DNA of 64,000 nt from Perognathus longimembris pacificus (GCF_023159225.1 NC_063177.1:15958673-16022672); one strand, 5' to 3'. Shown: positions 31,048-40,757, counted from the first letter of the stretch. The notes: generated from the sequence alone by a model not told the origin. Numbers and translations are program-made.

Positions 31048-31484
31048 CATATGTTCTTGATACATTGTGTATTGTATATATGTCTACCTGACCTACAGAA
31101 GGGAAAGAAAAACAGGGTGTAAGATATCACAAGAAATGTACACACTTCCCTACTATGTAACTGTACCCTTTTTGCACAACACCCTGTCCAAAAAAATTTG
31201 TGTTCAATTAATAAATAAATTAAAAAAATAAAAAAATTTAAAAAATTTTTTAAAAAGCCAGGGACAGTGCTCAGGCCCTGAGTCCAAGCCCCAGGACTGG
31301 CAACAAAAACAAAACAAATAAACAAAGAAAGGAAAGGAAGCAGTAATTTCCTATACCTGAGTTGATACCACTGGGAAATCTGAATCTCCTTTGATGAATT
31401 TGGGAAAACTGGAGTATCCGACAAGAGGGAACCTGTTGGAATACTAAACAGACATTTTCCTCTTCTGTGTGTGTCTGTGTATGC

Positions 31485-31709
31485 GTTTATGTGTGCCAGT
31501 ACTGGGACTTGCACTTTCACTTGGCTTTTTTATGTTGAAGGCTGATGCTCTACCACTTGAATCATACCCCTACTCCCAGCTTTTTGCTGGTTTACTGAAG
31601 ATAAGAGCCTCGTAGCTTTGTCTGCCTAGGCTGGCTTTGAACTGTGATCCTCAGATGTCAGACTCCTGAATAGCTAGGATTACAGATATGAGCCACCAGC
31701 ACCTGGCTT
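31485..31709 (-). repeat. B1-Geo SINE
   Basis: Full length, preceded by an imperfect (TG)n run. Confidence 0.7.
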
Positions 31710-31734
31710 TACAACATACCTTCTTTCTTTCTTC

Positions 31735-31952
31735 TTTTTTATTTTTATTTTTGCCAGTCTTGGAGCTTGGGACTTAGAGCCTGAGCACTGTCCCTGGCTT
31801 CTTTTTGCTCAAGGCTAGCATTCTGCCTCTTGAGCCACAGCACCACTTCCAGCCTTTTCTGTTTATGTGGTGAATTATGTGGTGAGGAATTGAACCCAGG
31901 GCTTCGTGTATGCTAGGCAAGCACTCTACTGCTAAGCCATATTCCCAGCCCC
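31735..31952 (-). mobile_element. IDL-Geo SINE
   Basis: A minus copy in which 'gtggtgaattatgtggtgag' shows a local duplication in the linker. Confidence 0.78.
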
Positions 31953-32404
31953 ACAACATTTCTTTAAAAAGTATTCATGCATACATTCTATGTACATGTG
32001 TGTTATATTTTATTTGTCCATATTCAAATAGGGATATGTGTTATTTCAGTGTGATTTGATCCCTGCCTGGCCTGAAGCTTTGCAGAGGCTGGAGAAAAGG
32101 AGGAAGAAAAGACTAGGGATTTTTCCAGGCCCTGCTCAACTCTGTCCCCCTGGGCAAGTTTGTTAGTCATCAGCTATTTCATTCTTCTTGACTGGCAGGT
32201 AGGTGGTAGATGAGGTCATGGACAAAATAAGCCAAGAAATGATGGAATCATGAATAGGAATCCTTGTTCGATGGAAAGACAGGAAACCCCTGTAGTTTGA
32301 TTTTGAAGTCATCAATTCTCAAAGTGTGGTCTGGGGATCATTGTCTCAGCATGGCTTGTTAGAAGTGCACACGAGGGAGCATTTGTTAGAAATGGCTTGT
32401 TGGG
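31953..32404. other. Unassigned sequence
   Basis: Nothing recognisable apart from an AT-rich start. Confidence 0.4.
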
Positions 32405-32594
32405 GGGGCTGGAAATATGGCCTAGTGGCAAGAGAGTTCGCCTTATATACTTCGATTCCCCAGCACCACATATGTAGAAAACGGCCAGAAGTGGCACTGT
32501 GGCTCAAGTGGCAGAGTGCTAGCCTTCAGCAAAAGGAAGGACAGTGTTCAGGCCCTGAGTTCATGGCCCAGGACTGGCCAAAAAAAAAAAGAGG
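32405..32594 (+). mobile_element. IDL-Geo SINE with a B-box deletion
   Basis: TSD 'agaaatggcttgttgg'. About 18 bp covering 'catgaagccctgggt' are missing ('tatatacttcgattcc'). Confidence 0.87.
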
Positions 32595-32616
32595 AAAGAA
32601 ATGGCTTGTTGGTAGT

Positions 32617-32852
32617 ACATGCCTGGGGTGCTGGTGGCTCATGCCTATAATGCTTAGGAGGCTGAGATCTGAGGACTGTGATTTGAAGCCATCCCAGGCA
32701 GGAAACTCTGTGAGATTCATATCCAATTAACCACCAGAAAACTGGAAGTGGTGCTATGGCTCAAGATGGTAGAGTGCTAGCCTTGAGCAAAAAGAGCTGA
32801 GGGATAGCGGCTAGGCCCTGAGTTCAAGCCTCATCACAGACAAAAAAAAAAG
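32617..32852 (+). repeat. B1-Geo SINE
   Basis: Full length with a 9 bp deletion in the B1-like half ('tataatgcttaggagg'). Confidence 0.75.
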
Positions 32853-33040
32853 CTCATGCCTAGACCTAGGGCATATTAGCAGACTGAGATCTGAGGATGG
32901 CGATTCAAAGCCAGCTGGGGTAGACAAAATCCACCAGACTCCTGTCTACAATTAACCATCAAAAATCCAGACTGAAGGCCTGGGGGAGGAGGAAAGCCTA
33001 GTGAGAGAGAGGCACTAAATTTAAGCCCCAGTACTAGCCA
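32853..33040 (+). repeat. B1-Geo SINE, diverged
   Basis: It directly follows the tail of the previous copy. The Geo half is reduced to 'aggcactaaatttaagcccc'. Confidence 0.55.
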
Positions 33041-33118
33041 TGGAGGGGTGGGGTGGAGTGGGGGAGGGGAGAGAGAGAGAGATTGAGAGAGAGACTGAGA
33101 CACAGAGAGGGAGATAAA
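33041..33118. repeat. Purine-rich (GGGGA)n/(GAGA)n tract
   Basis: Almost pure purine, from G-rich to GA-rich. Confidence 0.8.
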
Positions 33119-33159
33119 GCCAGTACTTATTTTGTATACTATAAATTTAAAAATAATTA

Positions 33160-33372
33160 GCCGCTGCCAATGGCTCATGTTTCTAATCTTAAGTAGTCAG
33201 GAGGCTGAGATCTGAGGCTTGGGGTCCAAAGCAGCCCAGGGAAAATCATGAGATTCTTATCTTCAGTTAACCACCCAAAAACTAGAAGTGGAACTGTGGT
33301 TTAAATGGTAGAGTGCCAGCCTTGATTCAAAAAGCTTAGAGATAGTGCTCCTGCCCTAAACTCAAGCCCCAA
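33160..33372 (+). repeat. B1-Geo SINE
   Basis: Full length, ending 'ctcaagccccaac', then (CA)n. Confidence 0.7.
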
Positions 33373-33400
33373 CACACACACACACACACACACACACAAA
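33372..33400. repeat. (CA)n microsatellite
   Basis: 14 CA units on a SINE tail. Confidence 0.95.
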
Positions 33401-33500
33401 GGAGCCAGACACCAATGAATTGTGCCTTTAATCCTAGCTACTTCGGAGACTGAGCTCAAAGCCAGTTCAAAGCCAGCCCAGGCAGTAAAGTCCATAAGAC

Positions 33501-33710
33501 TTTTTTTTTTTTTTTTTTTGCCAGTCCTGGGCCTTGAACTCAGGGCCTGAGCACTGTCCCTGGCTTCTTTTTGCTCAAGGCTAGCACTCTGCCACTTGAG
33601 CCACAGTGCCACTTCTGGCAGTTTTCTATATATGTGGTGCTAGGGAATCAAACCCAGGGCTTCATGTATGCGAGATAAGCACTCTTGCCACTAGGCCATG
33701 TTCCCAGGCC
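33501..33710 (-). mobile_element. IDL-Geo SINE nested in B1-Geo
   Basis: TSD 'tccataagactttt'. Its terminus is 'ccatgttcccaggccc'. Confidence 0.88.
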
Positions 33711-33757
33711 CTCCATAAGACTTTTATCTCCTATTAACCACTAAAAAATCCAGAAGT

Positions 33758-34006
33758 AGTGGACTCCAGTGACTCACGCCTATAATCCTAGCTACTCTGG
33801 AGGCTGGGATCTGAGGATTGTGGTTCAAACCCAGCCCAGGCAGGAAAGTCCCTGAGACTCGTTATCTTCAACTAACCACCAGAAAAATGGAAGTGGCACT
33901 ATAGCTCAAAGTGATAGAGCACTAGCCTTGAGCTGAAGAGCTCAGGGACAGTGCCCAGGCCCAGAGTTGGACCCCCATGACCGACAAAAAAATAAAAATA
34001 ACTAAA
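33758..34006 (+). repeat. B1-Geo SINE nested in another B1-Geo
   Basis: Full length. An imperfect 'actaaaa..ccagaag' duplication encloses it, so the two SINEs of the same type are stacked and not tandemly duplicated. Confidence 0.7.
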
Positions 34007-34053
34007 ATGCCAGAAGCAGAATTGTGGCTCAAGTAGTAGAGTGCCACTCTATT

Positions 34054-34138
34054 TTTTTTTTTTTTTTTTTTGCCAGTCCTGGGCCTTACACTCAGGGCCT
34101 GAGCACTGTCCCTGGCTTCTTTTTGCTCAAGGCTAGCA
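34054..34138 (-). mobile_element. 5'-truncated IDL-Geo stub (85 bp)
   Basis: Only the 3' Geo segment and poly(T) are present, ending at 'ctcaaggctagca'. Exact 14 bp TSD 'tagagtgccactct'. This is a direct case of a truncated SINE insertion. Confidence 0.88.
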
Positions 34139-34345
34139 TAGAGTGCCACTCTTGAGTGAGAAAAGCTAATGGGACAGTGCCCAGGGCCCTGGGTTCAAAC
34201 CCCAGTGCTAGCAGAAAAATAAATAAACAAGTAAAATGAATAAAACAAAATAAAAAGTCCAGTATCTCAAAAAAAAATCCCAAGTATAGCCTTGTTGTCC
34301 TTAGAGAAAGCATTAGCTTAGGGGGCTGGGGATATGGCCTAGTGG

Positions 34346-34653
34346 TGAGGTGCCAGACTTTGAAGTCAGGCCCCACCATGTGAACCCCATTTTAGAATCG
34401 AACCCTGAGCCAATCAGATTTGTACCTGTGTTCTAATCTTGCTTGCACAGCTGATTGTTGTAACCTTGTTCTTTGCCTTTATAAGCCCTGTGTAATCACA
34501 GCTCGGGGCTTCCTCCTAACCTCCGCTGTGTCGGTGGGTAGGACGAGGCCCGAGTTGGCAGCTCGTTAAATAAAGCCTTGCCTTGCTTTTGCATTTCGGA
34601 GTGTCTGAATCTTGGTGGTCTTCTAGGGGGTGGTCTTGCGACTTGGCACAACA
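34346..34653 (+). repeat. 5' LTR
   Basis: It starts TGAGG and ends ACA. CCAAT ('gagccaatcag') lies near 34412, a 'ctttataagccc' TATA-like box near 34477, and AATAAA near 34569. Four substitutions separate it from the 3' LTR. Confidence 0.93.
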
Positions 34654-34673
34654 TTTGGGGTTTCGTCCGGGAT
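34654..34673 (+). promoter_or_regulatory. Primer-binding site, tRNA-Pro type
   Basis: 'tttggggtttcgtccgggat' differs from the usual gammaretroviral proline site by only a few bases. Confidence 0.85.
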
Positions 34674-34861
34674 AGCCCCAGAGACCCCGAGATCCCAGAC
34701 TCCGAAGGTAAGAAAACAGCGCTGTTCATTTGTCTTGTCCTGTAATTTGTCTGTTTGTCTGTTTTGCTTTTGCTTATACTTGTAGGGCGCGAGTCAGTTT
34801 GGTTTTTGGGCGGAACTGACCAGGAGGGCCTCCTAAACGAGACTCAACCTGCCCACCTTGT

Positions 34862-35034
34862 ACTCGGGTCCACTCCTTCTGCACCCTTGCAGGAGGTTGT
34901 GGGCCAACTCGGGTCCACTCCTTCTGCACCCTTGCAGGAGGTTGTGGGCCAACTCGGGTCCATTCCTTCTTGCAGGAGGTTGTGGGCCAACTCGGGTCCA
35001 TTCCTTCTGCACCCTTGTAGGAGGTTGTGGGCCA
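34862..35034 (+). repeat. Four tandem 45 bp repeats in the proviral leader
   Basis: Units start at 34862, 34907, 34952 and 34990. Unit 3 is 7 bp shorter. The first two are nearly identical ('actcgggtccactccttctg'). They lie between the primer-binding site and gag, where packaging signals normally reside. The open frames over them on both strands are repeat artefacts. Confidence 0.92.
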
Positions 35035-35177
35035 GCTTGGGAGATCTCCAACTCATAGCTTTTCTTAGGCCTGTGTGTTTTCCTCCTTTTGTATTAATTG
35101 TTTGTTTTTTGTAGCCTTTTGGACTGAACATCTGATCAGAGCTATGGATAACGTTCTATCTTGAGGACCTCCATCTA

Positions 35178-35406
35178 GCCCCCTAGACTTGATCCTAGCT
35201 CACTGGAGGGAGGTTAAGGAGATAGCTCATTTTTGTGTGTTTCTTTCTTGCACTGTGCCTGACAAATGGATGATGGGGAACGTTCCTTCCACTCCCCTGG
35301 ACTTGACTTTAGCTCATTGGAAAGATGTACGGGCGATGGTTCACAATCAGAGTGTGAGTGTCCACAAAAAGAACTCTGGGGGGACCCCCACCCAGCCTTC
35401 TTAAGC
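35178..35406 (+). pseudogene. gag matrix N-terminal remnant (ERV)
   Basis: The frame contains '[20 protein letters not shown]', which matches the gammaretroviral matrix N-terminus that forms the start of Gag. About 30 codons upstream the same frame holds a second related motif, '[17 protein letters not shown]'. The frame closes at 35403 after about 75 codons, with no capsid or nucleocapsid. Confidence 0.75.
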
Positions 35407-35824
35407 AGAAAATTGTTTGGTGCACTAAAATGTTTTACTAAGACTAAAAATGTTTTACTAAAACTATCAAGCCCTGGAAAATGAGGCTGGAGAATGCTAA
35501 AATCATTTGTTAAAGGTTTTTGTCTTAAAATGTACGGCCGATGCTTATTCAGCGCGCTTTAAGATCTTTTGAAAATGTATGTGTGTGTGCATGTGTGAGT
35601 GTGAACATGTTCAAGACTGCAGTATGATGCAAAACTAAGTTTAAATTCAAAGGTCTTTATGCCATGCAGTAACTGGGACTGAAGAAAAAAAAAAAAAGGC
35701 TCTTTTGAAACAAGCAGCCCGTAAGCAAAGGGCGGCACCTGGTTTCAGATTGCCTGTGAGCTTCAGTTTTTCCGATGCAGATAAAAGCTAAAGTGTTGTG
35801 TTAGTGTTAGAAAGGCTTTGGAAA

Positions 35825-36053
35825 GGGGCTGGGGATATAGCCTAGTGGCAAGAGTGCCTGCCTCAGATACACGAGGCCCGAGGTTCGATTCCCCAGCACC
35901 ACATATACAGAAAACGGCCAGAAGCGGCGCTGTGGCTCAAGTGGCAGAGTGCTAGCCTTGAGCGGGAAGAAGCCAGGGACAGTGCTCAGGCCCTGAGTCC
36001 AAGGCCCAGGACTGGCCAAAACAAAACAAAAAAAAAAAACAAAAAAAAAAAAC
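35825..36053 (+). mobile_element. IDL-Geo SINE inside the provirus, young subfamily
   Basis: Exact 15 bp TSD 'gaaaggctttggaaa'. The tail is a mixture of A-runs and (CAAAA)n. Confidence 0.94.
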
Positions 36054-36375
36054 GAAAGGCTTTGGAAATCAAGAATACATTTCTAGATAAGAAGTTTGGA
36101 AGTAAAATTGTCCTAAATAATTATTGCAAAGTGAGAAAGGGAGAATTATGGCTACCAAAATGTTTAATTGCCATTCCAGCTTCTTTGTAGATTTTTTGTA
36201 ACAGTTTCCAGCAGGCCCACAGAAGCACAGGTGATTCCTACAAGTTTGTCAAGATCTAATACTGACCCTTAATAAGTTCCAGGTAAGAGAGCATGCTTAA
36301 AAACTACTTCTGTGTGGACCACCTTGTTGCTTATAATTGGAGTAAAGTGGCCCCTTATAAGACTCATTGATCTGA

Positions 36376-36545
36376 ATCTGCGGTTCGAAGCCAGCCTGGG
36401 CAAAGAAAGGTCCCTGTGAGAGACTTGTCTCTAATCAGCCAGCAGAGTGCTGGGAACGGAGTGGTGTGGAGCTCAAAAGTGGTACGGTGCTAGTCTTGAG
36501 CTGGAGAGCTGAGGGACAGCACTCAGGCCCTGAGTCCAAGTCCAG
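36376..36545 (+). repeat. B1-Geo SINE, 5'-truncated, inside the provirus
   Basis: It begins at 'gatctg'-like 'gaatctgcggttcgaagcc' and ends 'ccctgagtccaagtcc'. Confidence 0.65.
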
Positions 36546-36839
36546 TGGAAAGTCACTCCTCCTGGGACAAAAGTGATGGAGCATCCAGAGGCAGTAAGCC
36601 ACTGCTTGGATGGCAGAGATGGTGTCAGATCCTAGAGTCACTACTGTTGGCCTTTCAAAAGTTAAAGCCGGGAAGTCCTAGAAGAATAGTTCATAAGCAT
36701 GCCTTTCCAATGCCCATGTCTGTCTACTGGGCAGGAATTTGCCAGTCATCTGTGATAGTGGTTAGTAAGGGTAAGTTTGTCAAATGAGAGGATAGATTAA
36801 AATCTCACCCCCCGCATTTACTCAAAGCCCTGACTGGCA

Positions 36840-37400
36840 GTGAGAATTTTAAGCTCATACATCTGTTTAGTAAAGAAAGCTTGTAGACCTGAGATTGTGT
36901 CCTTATTGAGATCTGTTAAAGGCCTGCAAAGGTATATTGTTAAAAATTGCAAGATCTGTCAGCTTACCAATGCCCCCAATCAACAGATTACTAAAGGAGC
37001 TCGCCTCTGTGGGAATAGGCCAGGCGTGTATTGGGAAGTAGATTTCACAGAAATTACAAATATTTGCTAGTTTTTGTAGACACCTTTTCAGAATGGGTTG
37101 AAGTCTATCCAACAAAGCATGAGACTGCGAATGTAGTGGCTAAGAAGATCCTGAAAGAAATCCTACCCAGGAGACTGAACTCCTTAGAACCACGGTGGAA
37201 GGGACCCTAGACGGCATCGCCACTTGGGTTCATTGCTTCCACGCCAGGCCAGCTGACCCCTTTGCCCTGGATGACAACTACCGTGATGGAACATGGGAGG
37301 TCTCCAAGCACCCAACTCAGCCGCTTTGCCTTCGCCTCAAGACTGAGACTAAGGTTATAGGTTCCTGGCTAGGTAAGGTCTACGCCCCTGAGTCAGCCTG
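36840..37400 (+). pseudogene. pol integrase remnant (ERV), frameshifted
   Basis: A CxxC pair ('NCKICQLTN') from the zinc-binding region precedes '[13 protein letters not shown]', the start of the catalytic core of gammaretroviral integrase. A TAG at 37068 and a shift move the next conserved stretch (DTF.EWVE, near 37078) to another frame. The C-terminal region with an 'RWKGP' motif continues near 37190. The catalytic triad is not intact in one frame. Confidence 0.8.
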
Positions 37401-37652
37401 AAGAAGTTACAGAAGATGGATGATCTTCGCCCATCAGCCCCCCTTTAAAATCAAGGGACCAGAGTTGTTTTTGGGAAGATGAGGCAGGATAAACTAGAGG
37501 CATGCAAAACAGAGGTACAGAGACTATTCTTTCAAGAAATGGTGACAGGCCCTTTGGTTACTACTGGCCCATGCCTTACCTCTATATCATCCCCTAGACA
37601 TGCAAGCCATTGAAATGGACAGAATGGAGCCATGACTGGCTCCCAAGGTACC

Positions 37653-37671
37653 AAAAAGAAAAAGGGGGAAA
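37653..37671 (+). promoter_or_regulatory. Polypurine tract
   Basis: 'aaaaagaaaaagggggaaa' lies directly against the 3' LTR. Confidence 0.85.
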
Positions 37672-37979
37672 TGAGGTGCCAGACTTTGAAGTCAGGCCCC
37701 ACCACGTGAACCCCATTTTAGAATCGAACCCTGAGCCAATCAGATTTGTACCTGTGTTCTAATCTTGCTTGCACAGCTGATTGTTGTAACCTTGTTCTTT
37801 GCCTTTATAAGCCCTGTGTAATCACAGCTCGGGGCTTCCTCCTAACCTCCGCTGTGTCGGTGGGTAGGACGAGGCCCAAGTTGGCAGCTCGTTAAATAAA
37901 GCCTTGCCTTGCTTTTGCATTTCGGAGTGTCTGAATCTCGGTGGTCTTCTTGGGGGTGGTCTTGCGACTTGGCACAACA
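37672..37979 (+). repeat. 3' LTR
   Basis: Same length as the 5' LTR. Differences are T/C, G/A, T/C and A/T at matching positions, about 1.3 percent. Confidence 0.93.
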
Positions 37980-38189
37980 GTGGCAAGAGTGCTTGCCTCG
38001 TATATATGAGGCCCTGGGTTCAATTCCCCAGCACCACATATACAGAAAATGGCCAGAAGGGGCGCTGTGGCTCAAGTGGCACAGTGTTAGCCTTGAGCAA
38101 AAAAAAAGCCAGGGACAGTGCTCAGGCCCTGAGTTCAAGGCCCAGGACTGGCCAAAAAAAAAAAAAAGCATTAGCTTGGCTAGGAAATC

Positions 38190-38640
38190 AGGCCATGACT
38201 TAATGACAATAAACTAGCAGGAAGTAGAAGAGGGCTCTAATCTCTGGAGGATAGAGATGAAGGTGGATTTTTAAGCCTCCACTGGCCTCTTAGGCTCAGT
38301 CTCTTACTTCTTGGATCCTAATGCATTTAGAGGGAAGATCGGTGCCCCTGAGACTGCTGTAATGGCTGGGAGATTTTTTTTGTCTTCCTTCCCTTTTATT
38401 TCTTTAGATTATGAATGTTTTATGTTAGATTTTGAATACTTGGTATAAACAAACATGCTTTTTTGCCTACTATTTTCCACTACTCTTCTGAATTTGCTCT
38501 GTAGTCATTTCTAGATATAGATTCCCCAGACAATAAGATGTTCATTTTGCTTTTTGTTTTCTCTTGTTTCCATTTCTTGGGCTTTGTTCTTAATGTGAAA
38601 TGCTTTCATGTAACTTAAATGATTTTTTTCATTCATTTTG
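38190..38640. other. Unassigned AT-rich sequence
   Basis: No gene or repeat is recognised with confidence. It may be part of the old L1 that follows. Confidence 0.4.
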
Positions 38641-38935
38641 CTTCTATGATATATCCACTTGATGTGGTTATAGTTCAATTGTACCATGCATGGTATTCCA
38701 TTATTGGAATGTACCACACAGTTTACACATCTGTCCAAGTACATTTGAATCCTTTACAGATTCTTACTATTTGATCCACACTGCTAAGAACATCTGGATG
38801 TTTACATGTTCTGGAACTCACATATAGGAATATGTATGCCCTGAAATGCAGTGATTGAGTTAAATTATTTTTCAGAGTAGTTGGGCCAATATACATCCCA
38901 CCCATCATGTTTTGTTGTAGTGCATCTCCTAGAGA
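38641..38935 (-). repeat. Old L1 ORF2 3' fragment
   Basis: 'atggtattccattattgg', 'aatgtaccacac' and 'ggccaatatacatcccacc' parallel the antisense of the end of L1 ORF2. No frame remains. Confidence 0.6.
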
Positions 38936-39148
38936 CTTGTATTGTCCAGCAGCATCCTTAACTTTGGGTATCATACCTGTGACCTTAGGGCAGCTCTCCT
39001 GTTCCCAGCTAAAGCTCACACTTCCTTAAACACCCCAGGGAACTTTCTGAGGCATTTCTATGTACTCCTAAATTCCCAGCTGAACAACATTGGTCACAAG
39101 GGAGAGGAGGAAATGCCAGTTTAGGGATAGACTGGAGAATAGTGGGAT

Positions 39149-39366
39149 CTTTTTTATTCCCCAGTCTTGGAGCTTGAACTCGGGGACTGGGCACTGACCC
39201 TGAGCTTCGTTTTTGCTCAAGGTTAGCACTCTACCACTTCCACCTTTAGCACTTTTAGCACAGTGCCACTTCCACCTTTTTCTGTTTATGTGGTACTGAG
39301 GCATCTAACTCAGGGCTTCATCCATGCTAGGCAAGCACTCTACCACTAAGCCACATTCCCAGCCCT
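39149..39366 (-). repeat. IDL-Geo SINE, older copy
   Basis: The linker is of the 'tgtttatgtggtactgagg' type. There is a duplicated 'acctttagcac.tttagcac' in the Geo half. Confidence 0.7.
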
Positions 39367-40084
39367 ATTCGGCTCTTTTATGTGTGCAAGTCACTGGACC
39401 CTCTTACTGATGGTCAGCTTACACAAGTTGCTACTAGGGCTCCAATCCTAAGTACACTGATACCTTGTCCCCTAGGATGAATGAAGATTAGTTTTCTCTC
39501 AATAATTCCCCCACAGCCTTTCCCATTAGGACACCATTTGTCTCCCTCTCTACATCCATGTTTCTTTAAGGGTGGCCCAAGTGACCGACAGCCAGGTGCA
39601 TCCCAGAATGTACCTGGGTCAGAATCTGATTGGGTGCTTGTCAAAATGCACATTCCACAGATTGACTCTCACTCCCTAGGTACTGCTTGGGAGACTTCTG
39701 CTGAACACATTCCCTAGGTGACATGCACATTGGGATTTCAGAGCTGCTGCTTTGGGCACTGCTATCTCCAAGTAGGTTCAGACATGCTTCCAACAGCTCC
39801 TCTATAAAGAACAAGGCAAATCCCCTTTTCTCTTTCCCTTCCTTTTCTTCCTCTGCCTCTGCCAAGGATAAGGAAATGTCCTTACATTATAGAATCAGTG
39901 TATATAAGATATGCAATCCAATATTGTTCACAAGAAAAAGAAAATGAAGCCTGCCAACAGTAGCCCGGAAACCTATGTAATGGTACATCTTTTCAACGCA
40001 ACACTATGCAACTAGTAAAAGTACCTTTGTGTCATTATTAGATATCAACTTTCACTGAATCTTTGTAAAAAGCATGTGAAGCAA
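39367..40084. other. Unassigned intergenic sequence
   Basis: Overlapping short frames on both strands show no recognisable domain. No named repeat. Confidence 0.4.
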
Positions 40085-40163
40085 GGAATGGTGTTGCACA
40101 CTCATAAGCCCAATGCTTAAGAGGTTGAGGCAGGATGATTGTAAGACTGTTTCAAAAGCAATG
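40085..40163 (+). repeat. B1-like fragment
   Basis: 'gaatggtgttgcacactcat' and 'gaggttgaggcaggatg'. Confidence 0.5.
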
Positions 40164-40189
40164 TTAAATTTCAGTTTCCGGTATTGGCT

Positions 40190-40398
40190 TTTTTTTTTTT
40201 TTTTTGCCAGTCCTAGGGCTTGAACTCAAGGCCTGAGCACTGTTGCTGGCTTCTTTTTGCTCAACGATAGCACTCTACCACTTGAGCCACAGCACCATTT
40301 CTGGCCTTTTTGTATATATGTGGTGCTGAGGAATCGAACCCAGGGCTTCATGTATATGAGGTAAGCAGTCTTGCCACTAGGCCATCTTCCCAGTCCCT
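40190..40398 (-). mobile_element. IDL-Geo SINE
   Basis: Full length with poly(T). The terminus is 'catcttcccagtccc'. Confidence 0.8.
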
Positions 40399-40407
40399 AA
40401 TATTTTT

Positions 40408-40618
40408 TTGTTTTGTTTTGTTCTTTTGTCAGTCCTGGGGCTTGAACTCAGGGCCTGAGCCCTGTCCCTGGTTTCTTTTTGCTCAAGGCTAGCACTCTAC
40501 CTCTTGAGCCACAGTACCACTTCTGGCTGTTTCTGTTTATGTGGCACTAAGGAATTGAACCCAGGTCTTTGTGCATGCTAGGCAAGCAGTCTACTGCTAA
40601 GCCACATTCCCAGCCCCC
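40408..40618 (-). repeat. IDL-Geo SINE, older copy (duplicated)
   Basis: The 'tgtttatgtggcactaagg' linker and the 'ctacctcttgagccacag' variant are shared with the copy at 41.5 kb. Confidence 0.8.
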
Positions 40619-40646
40619 CAATTATTTTTTATTATTTATGTATTTT

Positions 40647-40721
40647 TTGGTACTGGGGATCGAACCCAGGACATTGCACTTGCTATGCAAGCACTTTGCC
40701 ACTGAGCTACATCCAGCCCCC
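40647..40721 (-). repeat. ID-like monomer (duplicated)
   Basis: 'ggtactggggatcgaaccc' to 'gagctacatccagcccc' is the classical rodent ID plan in antisense. Its twin is at 41.75 kb. Confidence 0.8.
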
Positions 40722-40757
40722 AATTATTTTGTATAACCAGAAAAACATAATGAAGTA

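Larger units (their letters stand above)
30433..31252 (+). mobile_element. Second L1 3'UTR unit joined to the first
   Basis: It begins 'gggagacagagagacagtag', matching the 3'UTR start of the first unit at 29966, and again reaches an A-rich end. It has no TSD of its own outside the first poly(A). The outer duplication 'aaaagccagggaca' encloses both units. Two later insertions lie inside it, an IDL-Geo at 30549-30755 and a minus L1 stub at 30939-31047. Confidence 0.85.
27955..31315 (+). repeat. IDL-Geo SINE split by L1 sequence
   Basis: The SINE begins at 27955 with deletions in the ID half. It is cut after 'aaaagccagggaca' (28095) and resumes with the same motif at about 31253, finishing with 'ctgagtccaagccccagg'. 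The duplicated motif is the TSD of the L1 insertion. Confidence 0.8.
33404..34220 (+). repeat. B1-Geo SINE carrying three later insertions
   Basis: The host pieces are 33404-33500, 33711-33757, 34007-34053 and 34139-34220. Removing the three inserts restores one composite SINE. Each insert is bounded by its own duplicated target. Confidence 0.8.
34346..37979 (+). mobile_element. Gammaretrovirus-like (class I) endogenous provirus, defective
   Basis: Two 308 bp LTRs flank about 3 kb of internal sequence. The 4 bp target GTGG is duplicated at 34342 and 37980. A proline-type primer-binding site follows the 5' LTR and a polypurine tract precedes the 3' LTR. Recognisable coding remnants are a matrix start (about 35178-35405) and a frameshifted integrase (about 36840-37400). 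Protease, reverse transcriptase, RNase H and envelope are not recognisable. Size (3.6 kb against about 8-9 kb for a complete gammaretrovirus) and broken frames make it non-coding for infectious functions. Confidence 0.92.
34322..38168 (+). repeat. IDL-Geo SINE split by a provirus
   Basis: The ID half reaches 'ggcctagtgg' (34345), and the rest resumes at 37980 as 'gtggcaagagtgcttgcc'. The SINE has its own TSD, 'aagcattagctt', at 34306 and 38166. Confidence 0.9.

Noticed and set aside
34862..35034. Regular direct repeats resembling a CRISPR array
   Set aside because: The repeats are contiguous, with no spacers, and lie in a mammalian provirus.
34755..35131. Overlapping open frames of 66-119 codons on both strands
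   Set aside because: They are produced by the four 45 bp tandem repeats in the proviral leader.
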